A stretch of DNA of 64,000 nucleotides from JAJEBT01 sp965214975 (lineage in GTDB: Bacteria > Pseudomonadota > Alphaproteobacteria > MPNO01 > UBA830). Positions within the stretch are counted from its first letter, which is position 1, and every line of letters starts with the position of its first letter. The position numbers were made by a program, and so were the translations under genes. The stretch is taken from assembly GCA_965214975.1 (NCBI GenBank), contig OZ244055.1, positions 2,356,001 through 2,420,000 of the forward strand, given 5' to 3'. The notes below the pieces were generated by a model. The model made no database searches and was not told the origin of the DNA. It saw nothing but the letters and a program-made list of their open reading frames with translations. Shown piece after piece: positions 8,621-16,429 of this stretch.

Positions 8621-9238
8621 ATGCGCGCCTCCCATCTGGAGTTCTACGTGGAAGAATTTTCCATGAAGGTGTTTCTTGACGCCTGGCTGAAAGAATTGCT
8701 GCCGAAGGACTGCACGTTCGAGATTTTCCCTCATCAGGGCAAGCCCGCGTTGCTGCGAAAGCTCCCGCAGCGCCTAAATGCCTATGCCGCAGGGATGCAG
8801 GTCAAGCATCGAATCGTGATCCTCGTGGACCGCGACAGGGACGAATGCGAGGAGCTCAAGTTCACGCTGGAAGAAATCTGCAAGAACGCCGGCCTTCGGT
8901 CGAAACGGGCTTCCGGAGACTCCGATTGGCAAGTCGTCACCAGGATCGCGATAGAGGAATTGGAGGCGTGGTACTTCGGCGACTGGCATGCGGTACGCGC
9001 GGCCTATCCGCGCGTACCGGAAAACATCCCAAGGCGGCAGGGCTATCGCGACCCTGACGCGATCCAAGGCGGAACCTGGGAGGCGTTCGAGCGAATCCTG
9101 AAGAGACACGGATACTTCAGGACGGGTTTGCGCAAGAGCGAAGCGGCCCGGGCCATTGCCTCCCATATCGACCCGAACCGAAACCGGTCCCGCAGTTTTG
9201 CGGTGTTCCGTGACGCCGTCAGGGAGGCCGTCTCGTGA
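8621..9238 (+). CDS. DUF4276 family (TOPRIM-like) protein, partner of the AAA ATPase
   Basis: The 205-residue protein starts at ATG 8621, one base after the ATPase stop. An acidic pair E11-E12 sits in EFYVEEFSMKVFL, and a D-x-D-x-D cluster is at residues 70-74 (VDRDRDEC). These match the glutamate and the DxD of TOPRIM-like metal sites seen in DUF4276. A later conserved segment is IEELEAWYFGDW (about residue 110). DUF4276 proteins are regularly encoded directly after AAA_21 ATPases, and the pair behaves like AriA/AriB or OLD split in two. The predicted role is an effector or nuclease gated by the ATPase, which is inference. The stop overlaps the GTG of the next chimeric gene, so translation is coupled. 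Confidence 0.8.
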   Translation: MRASHLEFYVEEFSMKVFLDAWLKELLPKDCTFEIFPHQGKPALLRKLPQRLNAYAAGMQVKHRIVILVDRDRDECEELKFTLEEICKNAGLRSKRASGDSDWQVVTRIAIEELEAWYFGDWHAVRAAYPRVPENIPRRQGYRDPDAIQGGTWEAFERILKRHGYFRTGLRKSEAARAIASHIDPNRNRSRSFAVFRDAVREAVS

Positions 9239-9819
9239 AAGTGACCGAGTCCGACGTCGAAGACGCCGCCCTCGAATGGCTTGAAGCCCTCGGCTGGCGC
9301 ATCGCCCGCAGTCCCGACATCGCCCCGGATTCACCGGGTGCCGAACGCGCGGATTACGGCGATGTCGTGCTGGAGCGGCGGCTCCGAGACGCCTTGGCGC
9401 GACTCAATCCCGGCCTCCCGGCCTCGGCCCTCGATGACGCCTTCCGCAAGTTGCTTCGACCGGACGGCACAACGACGGAAACGCGCAACCGCGCCGTGCA
9501 CCGGCTGCTGGTGAACGGCGCGACGGTCGAACTGCTCGAACTCGAACCGCTTGAATCGGGCGGCGCCGCGATTTTTGCTCAGCGCACGGGGCACCTTCCC
9601 GGCCTGCGCGGACGGCTGAACCCGATACCCGACACTTCCGACCGGACCTATCTGTACGCCGACAACATCGCCATCGACGAGGGACGGCAGCAGCCGGTGC
9701 CGTTTCGACCCGGCAAGCCCATGCGGCTGACGGACGCCCATGGCTCGGAACTGTCGGTCACCATCGTGGACATCCTCGGCCGATCCGCCTTGATCGAATA
9801 CGAACCGTTCGAACCGTGA
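9235..9819 (+). CDS. Chimeric protein: HsdR N-terminal stub plus unknown C-terminal tail
   Basis: The GTG at 9235 overlaps the DUF4276 stop (GTGA). Residues 1-100 are the HsdR N-terminal stub, about 90% identical in DNA to the copy at 6794. After residue 100 the sequence departs into a 95-residue tail (motifs PGLRGRLNPIP, RTYLYADNIAIDEGRQQ, RLTDAHGSELSV, ALIEYEPFEP) that I do not recognise. The tail looks like an intact small beta-rich domain end, probably the 3' part of another gene captured behind the stub. No nuclease motif is present. Either a remnant or a functional small protein is possible. The tight overlap and good frame argue that it is at least translated. Confidence 0.5.
   Translation: MKVTESDVEDAALEWLEALGWRIARSPDIAPDSPGAERADYGDVVLERRLRDALARLNPGLPASALDDAFRKLLRPDGTTTETRNRAVHRLLVNGATVELLELEPLESGGAAIFAQRTGHLPGLRGRLNPIPDTSDRTYLYADNIAIDEGRQQPVPFRPGKPMRLTDAHGSELSVTIVDILGRSALIEYEPFEP
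9244..9530 (+). repeat. 287-bp direct repeat of HsdR 5' coding sequence, copy B
   Basis: This is the gapless counterpart of 6794-7080, about 90% identical by hand count. The homology ends sharply where the two reading frames acquire different tails (HsdS-like in copy A, unknown in copy B). Confidence 0.8.
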
Positions 9820-10237
9820 CGGTCGCCAACATGTTCATCCAGGCCGGGAACCCGCACTGGGACTTCGGTTTCCGCCCCGCCCTCCGGGACTGGCCGATAG
9901 AGCGGAACGGCGCAGGCCTCGAGAAGGTCGCGGACGAACCGCATGCCGGGGAAGACGGCCTGCCGGCCCGGGCGGAAGCGCGCGGCGACGGATTCCTTCC
10001 GCGACCGGATGATGCCGCATTGCCGGCGCTTCGCGCCGTGAGCGGTCGGGCCGGCGGGCATGGATGCCAGCCGGCAGCCTTTTCGGCCTTTCCGCTCGGT
10101 CGCGGCTCGCGCGATTTCCGAAACCGCATCCGCCCGCACGAGCGGACGATCCCGGGTTTCACGCCGGAGGAGCATACCGCCAGGGCACGCTTCCCGGTTC
10201 CGAGGGCCGCCCCGGCGAGACTGGCAGGGGAGCGCCC
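9820..10237. other. 418-bp gap without a convincing gene
   Basis: Open frames exist on both strands (for example plus 9816-10241), but none resembles a known family or has a credible start and codon pattern. The segment could hold decayed sequence captured during assembly of the island. The last bases (AGGGGAG before 10238) supply the ribosome site of the next gene. Confidence 0.4.
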
Positions 10238-11386
10238 GTGATCCGCGTCCCCGTCGATCCCGGGCTTCTGCGTTGGGCGCGCGACCGCGCCGGGGTTGCA
10301 CAGGAAGATTTGGCAAGAAAGTTCAGGAAACTGCCCGAATGGGAGAGCGGCAGGCTTCAGCCGACCCTGAAGCAGCTGGAAGCGTTCGCCCGCGCCGTCC
10401 ATGTGCCCTTCGGCTACCTGTTTCTCCGCGAGCCTCCCGACGAGAGACTCCCGATCGCCGACTTCCGCACCGTTGCGGACACGGCAGGGAACAGGGCGAG
10501 CCCGGACCTGATCGACACGCTCCACGCCATGCAGCGGCGACAGGCGTGGCTGCGCGAGCGCCTCGTCGAGATCGGGGCGGAGCCACTGGCCTTCGCGACC
10601 AGCGCCCGTCTGGCGGACGACCCCGGTGCGGTGGGTCGCGAAATGCGGTGCACCCTCGGCCTGGACGAAGGGTGGGCGGCGAGAGTGCGCAACTGGCAGG
10701 ATGCCGTGAACGAGTTGCGTCGCATGATCGAAGGGCTTGGCGTGATGGCCGTGATCAACGGCATCGTCGGCAACGACACGCACCGTCGGCTGAGCGTGGC
10801 GGAGTTTCGCGGGTTCGCGCTCGCGGATCGTCACGCCCCCTTGATTTTCGTGAACGGCGCGGACGCGAAATCCGCCCAGATGTTCACGCTGGCTCACGAG
10901 CTGGCGCATATCTGGCTTGGCGAAGAAGGGCTTTCCGGTTTCGAGAACCTGCTTCCCGGCGGCACGGACGTGGAGGCTTGGTGCAACCGGGCGGCGGCCG
11001 AATTCCTCGTGCCGTCGCGCGAATTGCGGGAACGCTGGCTGCAGGTCGGACGGGAACGGCATCCCTTCGAGGCCCTTGCCCGGTCGTTCAAGGTCAGCCC
11101 CGTGGTCGCGGCCCGTCGCGCCCTGGACCTCAGGCTCGTCGGGCGTCGTGTCTTCCTCGAATTCCATGAGCGCCACATCAACCGGGAACGCCGGGACGGC
11201 ACGACATCGTCCGGAGGCGACTTCTACAACAACCAGAATGCGCGTGTCGGCAAGCTTTTCGCGACCCATGCAATGGGAGCGGCGATGGAGGGCGAAATCG
11301 GTTTCAGGGAAGCCTATGAACTGACCGGCCTCCGGGGCGGAACGTTCCAGGCCTACGCCCGCAGACTGGGCATCCCGCTTCCCTGA
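10238..11386 (+). CDS. XRE-ImmA/IrrE fusion protein (HTH plus zinc metallopeptidase)
   Basis: The 382-residue protein starts at GTG 10238, 7 bp after AGGGGAG. Residues 10-65 form an XRE helix-turn-helix (LLRWARDRAGVAQEDLARKF), then a linker with DFRTVAD. The peptidase domain carries HELAH at residues 220-224, and a downstream acidic/aromatic segment (WCNRAAAEFLVP) completes the ImmA/IrrE pattern. A C-terminal extension (LFATHAMGAAMEGEIGFREAYELTGL) is typical of the version paired with DUF4411. The stop overlaps the ATG of the DUF4411 gene (TGATG). XRE-ImmA fusions act as antitoxins or damage-responsive regulators, and the natural reading is that it controls the PIN-like partner. A longer frame from 10064 has no support. 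Confidence 0.88.
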   Translation: MIRVPVDPGLLRWARDRAGVAQEDLARKFRKLPEWESGRLQPTLKQLEAFARAVHVPFGYLFLREPPDERLPIADFRTVADTAGNRASPDLIDTLHAMQRRQAWLRERLVEIGAEPLAFATSARLADDPGAVGREMRCTLGLDEGWAARVRNWQDAVNELRRMIEGLGVMAVINGIVGNDTHRRLSVAEFRGFALADRHAPLIFVNGADAKSAQMFTLAHELAHIWLGEEGLSGFENLLPGGTDVEAWCNRAAAEFLVPSRELRERWLQVGRERHPFEALARSFKVSPVVAARRALDLRLVGRRVFLEFHERHINRERRDGTTSSGGDFYNNQNARVGKLFATHAMGAAMEGEIGFREAYELTGLRGGTFQAYARRLGIPLP

Positions 11387-11913
11387 TGGCGGATCAGCCG
11401 ACATACCTTGTGGACTCCGATGTCCTCATCACGGCAAAGAATCTGTATTACGCGTTCGATCTCTGCCCCGGATTCTGGAAAACCTTGATTCATTGTCACG
11501 GAGAGGGTCGGGTTTTCAGTGTTGACAGAGTGCGAAACGAACTGCTCGTCGGTCGCAGTGACGAAGATCTTTTTCGGTGGGTGAAGAACGTTGTCCCGGA
11601 AGAATTCTTCCTGCCAGTGGACACCGATGAGGTGGCGCGCGTCTATACGGAAGTCATGATGTGGGTCCAAGGCCATCCAAGCTACTTCAACCCCGCGAAA
11701 GCGAAATTCGCGACAGGTGCGGATGGCTGGCTCGTGGCCTGTGCGCAAGTGCGCGGCGCAACCGTCGTGAGGAACGAGCAACCTGCCCCGGCGTCCCGGC
11801 GAGACGTGAAACTGCCGGATGTCTGCGACGCATTCGGAGTCCCTCGTCAAGACACGTTCGCCATGCTTCGCGCATTGGGGGCGCAGTTCGATTGGACGGG
11901 AGGAGGCGGGTGA
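11386..11913 (+). CDS. DUF4411 PIN-like protein, putative toxin partner of the XRE-ImmA gene
   Basis: The 175-residue protein opens with TYLVDSDVLITAKNLYYAFD, where paired aspartates begin a PIN-like fold. It continues with an R-N-E-L segment near residue 48 and an acidic GADGWLVACAQ motif near residue 108. DUF4411 belongs to the PIN-like nuclease clan and is usually encoded immediately after an XRE-ImmA protein with overlapping codons, exactly as here. The predicted role is a metal-dependent RNase toxin neutralised by the upstream protein. Toxicity is inferred from the family and not shown. The next gene, hsdR, begins 205 bp later, so the pair is probably its own transcription unit. Confidence 0.85.
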   Translation: MADQPTYLVDSDVLITAKNLYYAFDLCPGFWKTLIHCHGEGRVFSVDRVRNELLVGRSDEDLFRWVKNVVPEEFFLPVDTDEVARVYTEVMMWVQGHPSYFNPAKAKFATGADGWLVACAQVRGATVVRNEQPAPASRRDVKLPDVCDAFGVPRQDTFAMLRALGAQFDWTGGGG

Positions 11914-12118
11914 GCCGCGTCAGCAGTCGATCGCCATCCATTCCGTGGCCCGATGGAACGGGGACGGAACAAGATGTGCCTTGCCGGTGGCTGGCACGCG
12001 ACGTCCCGGGCCCGAAGTGCGCGCACCTTGGCGCCTGTGTCCGAATCCCGAATCTCCACGGAACGCTCCGCCACGAGCACGCGAGATTCGTCCCGGGAAC
12101 GGGCGGAGCCGCGGCCTG

Positions 12119-15100
12119 ATGGCCAATTTCACCGAAAGCGAAGTGGAGGACGTCACCCTCGAACTGTTCGCCGGGCTCGGCTATGCCGTGCTGCACGGAC
12201 CGGACATCGGTCCGGAGGGTCCGGCACCGGAACGAGGCAGCCACGACGAGGTGCTGCTGACCGGACGGCTCCGCAGCGCGCTCGCACGTCTCAACCCGCA
12301 CCTGCCCGCCGAGACGCTGGAGGACGTGCTGCGCAAGCTGCGGCAAGCGGAAACCCCTTCGCTCGTCGAGGAGAACCGCCGCCTGCACCGCTGTCTGGTC
12401 GAGGGCGTTCCGGTCGAGGTTGCCCGGGAGGACGGCAGCATCGGCGGCGATGCGGCCAAGCTGATCGATTTCGACGACATCGACGCCAACGACTGGCTCG
12501 CGGTGAACCAGTTCACGGTGATCGAGCGCCAGCGCAACCGCCGCCCCGACGTGGTTGTTTTCGTCAATGGTCTGCCCCTGGCCGTAATCGAACTGAAGAA
12601 TCCCGGCGACGAAAACGCCACTCTCGAGGGAGCGTTCAACCAGCTCCGGACCTACAAGGACGATATACCTTCCCTGTTCCGCGCCAACGCCGCGCTCATG
12701 ACATCGGACGGGCTCCAGGCACGCCTCGGATCGCTGACGGCCGATCTCGAACGGTTCATGCCCTGGCGCACCGTGGACGGTTCCGCCATCGCCCCGAAGG
12801 GTGCGCCGGAACTCGAAACCGTCGTCAAGGGCGCGTTCGAGAAGAACCGGTTCCTGACTCTGATCCGGGACTTCACCGTGTTCGAGGACTCGGGCACGGG
12901 GCTGGTCAAGATCGTGGCCGGCTACCACCAGTTCCACGCCGTGCGCCATGCGGTCGATCGCACGATCGCCGCGGCGGGCCCCGGGGGCGACCGCCGCATC
13001 GGCGTGATCTGGCACACGCAGGGTTCCGGCAAGAGCCTGCTCATGGCGTTCTACGCCGGACAGATTGTCGCTCACCCGACGATGGAGAACCCGACCGTCG
13101 TCGTCATCAGCGACCGCAACGACCTCGACGACCAGTTGTTCGGCACGTTCTCGATGTGCCGCGACCTGCTCCGCCAGACCCCGCGGCATGCGGAAAGCCG
13201 CGAGGACTTGCGGAAGGCGCTCACCCGCCCTTCCGGCGGCGTGGTGTTCGCGACCATCCAGAAATTCGCGCCCGGGTCCGGCAAGACCGCCTGCCCGACG
13301 CTGACGGACCGCCGCAACGTCGTCGTCATCGCCGACGAGGCGCATCGCAGCCAGTACGGCTTCGGCGCCAGGGTCGCGCACAGAACCGGAAACATTTCCT
13401 ACGGCTTCGCCAAGCACCTGCGCGACGCCTTGCCGAACGCCTCCTTCATCGGCTTCACGGGCACACCGATCGAAAGCGGGGACGTGAACACGCCGGCCGT
13501 GTTCGGTGAGTACATCGACGTCTACGACATCAGCCGGGCCGTCGAAGACGGCGCGACGGTGCCGATCTACTACGAGAGCCGCCTTGCCCGCATCGACCTC
13601 GACGAGAACGAGAAGCCGACGCTCGACGACGAGATCGCGGATCTCACCGAGGACGCAGCCGAAGATGAACGGGAGCGGCTCGAGCGCAGATGGACGAACG
13701 TCGAGACCGTCGTCGGAACCGAGAAGCGCTTGCGTCTGATTGCCCAGGATCTGGTCGAGCACTTCGAGAACCGTGTCGTCGGCATGGACGGCAAGGCCAT
13801 GGTCGTCTGCATGAGCCGCCGGATCTGCGTCGCGCTCCATGACGAGATCGTCAAGCTGCGCCCGGACTGGCACGGCAGCGACGACGAGAAGGGCCGCATC
13901 AAGGTCGTCATGACCGGCAGGGCATCGGACCCGAAGCAATGGCAACGGCACATCGGAGGCAAGGCGCGCCGGGAGTTGCTGGCCAAGCGGCTCAAGGATC
14001 CGGTCGACCGGCTCAATCTGGTGATCGTTCGGGACATGTGGTTGACCGGGTTCGACGTGCCGAGCCTGCACACGATGTACGTCGACAAGCCCATGCGGGG
14101 GCACGGGCTCATGCAGGCCATCGCCCGCGTCAACCGCGTGTTTCGCGACAAGCCGGCCGGGCTGGTCGTGGACTACATCGGCATCGCGCAGAATCTGAAG
14201 ACCGCCCTTGGCCAATACTCGAGCGACGATCGGAAACACGCCGGCATCGACGAGGCCGAGGCCGTCGCCGTGTTGCTGGAGAAGCACGAGATCGTGAGCG
14301 CCATGTTCCACGGTTTCGACTACCGCAAGGGTCTCGCCGGATCGCCGCGGGAACGGCTCGCAGCGCTTGCCGGGGCCATGGAGTGGGTTCTCGACATGCA
14401 GCAACGCGAGTCGGCCAGGGAAGCGACCGAGGACGGAAAGAGGCGGGCCCGTCGCCGTTTCAACGACGCCGTGCTTGAGCTCTCCAGGGCGTTCGCACTC
14501 GCCGCCGCCAGCGACGAGGCGCGTGACATCCGCGACGAGGTGGGCTTCTTCCAGACCGTCCGAGCGGCACTCGCCAAGAGCGCTCCCGGTGCCGGCAAGT
14601 CCTCCGCCGAACGGGATCTGGCCGTGCAGCAGATTGTCAGCCGCGCCGTCGTCTCGACCGGAATCGTCGACATTCTCGAAGCCGCCGGGCTGGATACCCC
14701 GGATCTCTCCATCCTCTCCGACGAGTTCCTCGCCGAGATTCAGGGAATGGAGAAGAAGAACCTCGCACTGGAGGCGCTACGCAAGCTCATCAACGGGGAA
14801 CTGCGATCACGAAGCCGGGTCAACGTCGTGCAGAGCCGAGCTTTCTCCCGACGGCTCGAGGAAGCGGTCGCCCGCTACCACAGCAATGCCATCACCGCGG
14901 CGGCGGTCATTCAGGAGCTGATCGGGCTTGCCAAGGACATCCGCGCCGCATACCAGCGTGGCGAGGAGGAAGGACTCGACCAGGAGGAAATCGCCTTCTA
15001 CGACGCCCTTGCCCAAAACGAGAGCGCGGTCGAGGTAATGGGCAACGACCATCTTCGCGTCATCGCCCATGAGCTGCTGAACAGGCTGAAAGGCAACGTC

Positions 15101-15262
15101 TCCGTGGACTGGCAGCACCGCCGGTCGGCGCGCGCCCGAATGCGGGTTCTGGTCAAGCGCATCCTCCGCAAGCACGACTATCCGCCCGATCTGGAGGACG
15201 CCGCCGTGCAGACCGTTCTGCAACAGGCCGAAGCGTTGTCGTCGGCCTGGGCGGCCGGATAA
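12119..15262 (+). CDS. hsdR: Type I restriction endonuclease subunit R (HsdR)
   Basis: The 1,047-residue protein contains all expected parts. The N-terminal PD-(D/E)XK nuclease has D144 and E158-L-K160 (RPDVVVFVNGLPLAVIELKN). Walker A is TQGSGKS around 301-306, the DEAH box is at 406-409, GFTGTPI is motif III, and QAIARVNRVFR is motif VI. A C-terminal DUF3387-type region follows. It is the ATP-driven translocase and nuclease of a type I system. The ATG at 12119 is chosen because MANFTESEVEDVTLE matches the family start; the upstream open frame is unrelated. No hsdM or complete hsdS lies in the window. The three stubs upstream share its N-terminal family but are much closer to each other than to this gene. 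It is either an orphan or depends on M and S encoded elsewhere. Confidence 0.93.
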   Translation: MANFTESEVEDVTLELFAGLGYAVLHGPDIGPEGPAPERGSHDEVLLTGRLRSALARLNPHLPAETLEDVLRKLRQAETPSLVEENRRLHRCLVEGVPVEVAREDGSIGGDAAKLIDFDDIDANDWLAVNQFTVIERQRNRRPDVVVFVNGLPLAVIELKNPGDENATLEGAFNQLRTYKDDIPSLFRANAALMTSDGLQARLGSLTADLERFMPWRTVDGSAIAPKGAPELETVVKGAFEKNRFLTLIRDFTVFEDSGTGLVKIVAGYHQFHAVRHAVDRTIAAAGPGGDRRIGVIWHTQGSGKSLLMAFYAGQIVAHPTMENPTVVVISDRNDLDDQLFGTFSMCRDLLRQTPRHAESREDLRKALTRPSGGVVFATIQKFAPGSGKTACPTLTDRRNVVVIADEAHRSQYGFGARVAHRTGNISYGFAKHLRDALPNASFIGFTGTPIESGDVNTPAVFGEYIDVYDISRAVEDGATVPIYYESRLARIDLDENEKPTLDDEIADLTEDAAEDERERLERRWTNVETVVGTEKRLRLIAQDLVEHFENRVVGMDGKAMVVCMSRRICVALHDEIVKLRPDWHGSDDEKGRIKVVMTGRASDPKQWQRHIGGKARRELLAKRLKDPVDRLNLVIVRDMWLTGFDVPSLHTMYVDKPMRGHGLMQAIARVNRVFRDKPAGLVVDYIGIAQNLKTALGQYSSDDRKHAGIDEAEAVAVLLEKHEIVSAMFHGFDYRKGLAGSPRERLAALAGAMEWVLDMQQRESAREATEDGKRRARRRFNDAVLELSRAFALAAASDEARDIRDEVGFFQTVRAALAKSAPGAGKSSAERDLAVQQIVSRAVVSTGIVDILEAAGLDTPDLSILSDEFLAEIQGMEKKNLALEALRKLINGELRSRSRVNVVQSRAFSRRLEEAVARYHSNAITAAAVIQELIGLAKDIRAAYQRGEEEGLDQEEIAFYDALAQNESAVEVMGNDHLRVIAHELLNRLKGNVSVDWQHRRSARARMRVLVKRILRKHDYPPDLEDAAVQTVLQQAEALSSAWAAG

Positions 15263-15391
15263 CATTCCTCGGGGCGCAGGCGGCACCGCACTCGCGGGAT
15301 CGTCGTACGGGTCGACTGGAGATCCGCCCCGCCGCTCCCTTCTGCCGAGCGTTGCGGACGGCTGGCAACACCGTGACGGGAATCGACTGCA

Positions 15392-16240
15392 ATGCCGGTC
15401 GAAGCTGCGGTGGAGCCAGGGATTGATGGGGCCCGGCACCGCCCCCTCTACGGGAGTGACGGCGCGGTATCGCGTGGCAAAACGCGCGGTCTCGAACGGT
15501 ACCGGTGCAAGACTTCCAGCAAGACCTTCAACGCGCTGACCGGGACACCGCTTTCGGGCCTCTGCCACAAGGAGCGGTGACTGGCCTCCGGTGACGGGCT
15601 GGCACGGGGGGAGAGCGTCCGCGCCTCGGCCGGGCGCCGCGTCATTGCGACAACAACGGCGTTTCGCCGACCTCATCGCTTCCCCGAGGCGGTGCGCCAG
15701 TCTCCGGGCCGGCTGGCCGGGATCGTTGATGCCGACGAGACCTTCCCGCTCGAGAGCCGCAATGGCGAGCGTGGGTTCGCGTGCAAGGCACGCCGGCGGG
15801 GCGGCAAGGCGGAGCGGCGCGGGCTCTCGCACGAGCGAGTACCGGTCCTCGTGGTCACCGCCCATGTCGGGGCGATGTCGAGCATCACCCTGCCCGTCCT
15901 CCGTGCCGGCAGCCTGACGTCGATCATGGGGCCGGTCATCACCAGCGCCGCATTGCCTGTCTCCGACGCCAACGGCTGCCGTCCGTCCGCCGCCAGGGCG
16001 CCCGGCACGAGGTGCTCAACCTGTCCCGTGGAGAACGACGGCGGGGTGCCCTGAGCATTCGGACCGCAGACGCCCGGCACGGTCGGACCGGGGATATCCC
16101 GCGTCAATTTCGCGGCGGCGTCGCGACCAAGTGTTTCGACAGCTCCCTGGGCCGGTTCCATCTGGTCCGACGCAACCGCAATCCGACACCCAGAGCCTGT
16201 CTCGGCGCAGCCGTTGCACAACCATGCCTGCAATGCGCCA
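15392..16240 (+). pseudogene. IS1595-family transposase remnant
   Basis: Pieces of an IS1595/ISSpo-type transposase occur in order across shifting frames. A degraded zinc ribbon comes first (GLERYRCKTSSKTFNALTGTPL, with the cysteines partly lost). The catalytic opening IVDADETF, a K-A-E-R-R-G-L-S segment, VPVLVV, and finally QFRGGVATKCFDSSLGRFH (normally RFRGVATKYLDSYLGWFR) follow. Stops and frameshifts after 15580 and around 16055 rule out a working enzyme. It sits between hsdR and further decayed genes, marking the right part of the island as a mobile-element graveyard. Terminal repeats were not identified. Confidence 0.7.
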
Positions 16241-16285
16241 ATCTGCCACTGGCATCGACTGCTGACGCAACCGGGGGATTGGCTA

Positions 16286-16390
16286 TGCACGCCGCCATTG
16301 CCGACAGGAGGGAAGAACTGGCGGAACTCTGCCGGCGCCACGGCGTGGTACGCCTCGAAGTGTTCGGCTCGGCGGCACGCGCCACGGAGT
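16286..16390 (+). pseudogene. Nucleotidyltransferase (MNT-type) antitoxin fragment
   Basis: An ATG at 16286 after a purine-rich stretch opens about 35 codons. They match the start of minimal nucleotidyltransferase antitoxins: a helix ELAELCRRHGV, then VRLEVFGSAAR, the GS motif of the nucleotide site. Right after this motif the sequence diverges, and the D-x-D that should follow is gone. The normal partner would be a HEPN toxin; none is present. Confidence 0.5.
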
Positions 16391-16429
16391 CTCGCCGAGG
16401 CTGGCGTTGCCGGCAATGCATTGGCCGAT

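Noticed and set aside
9816..10241. A 141-codon plus-strand frame between the stub and the XRE-ImmA gene
   Set aside because: It has no recognisable motif, no ribosome site and an Arg/Ala/Pro-rich composition typical of chance frames here.
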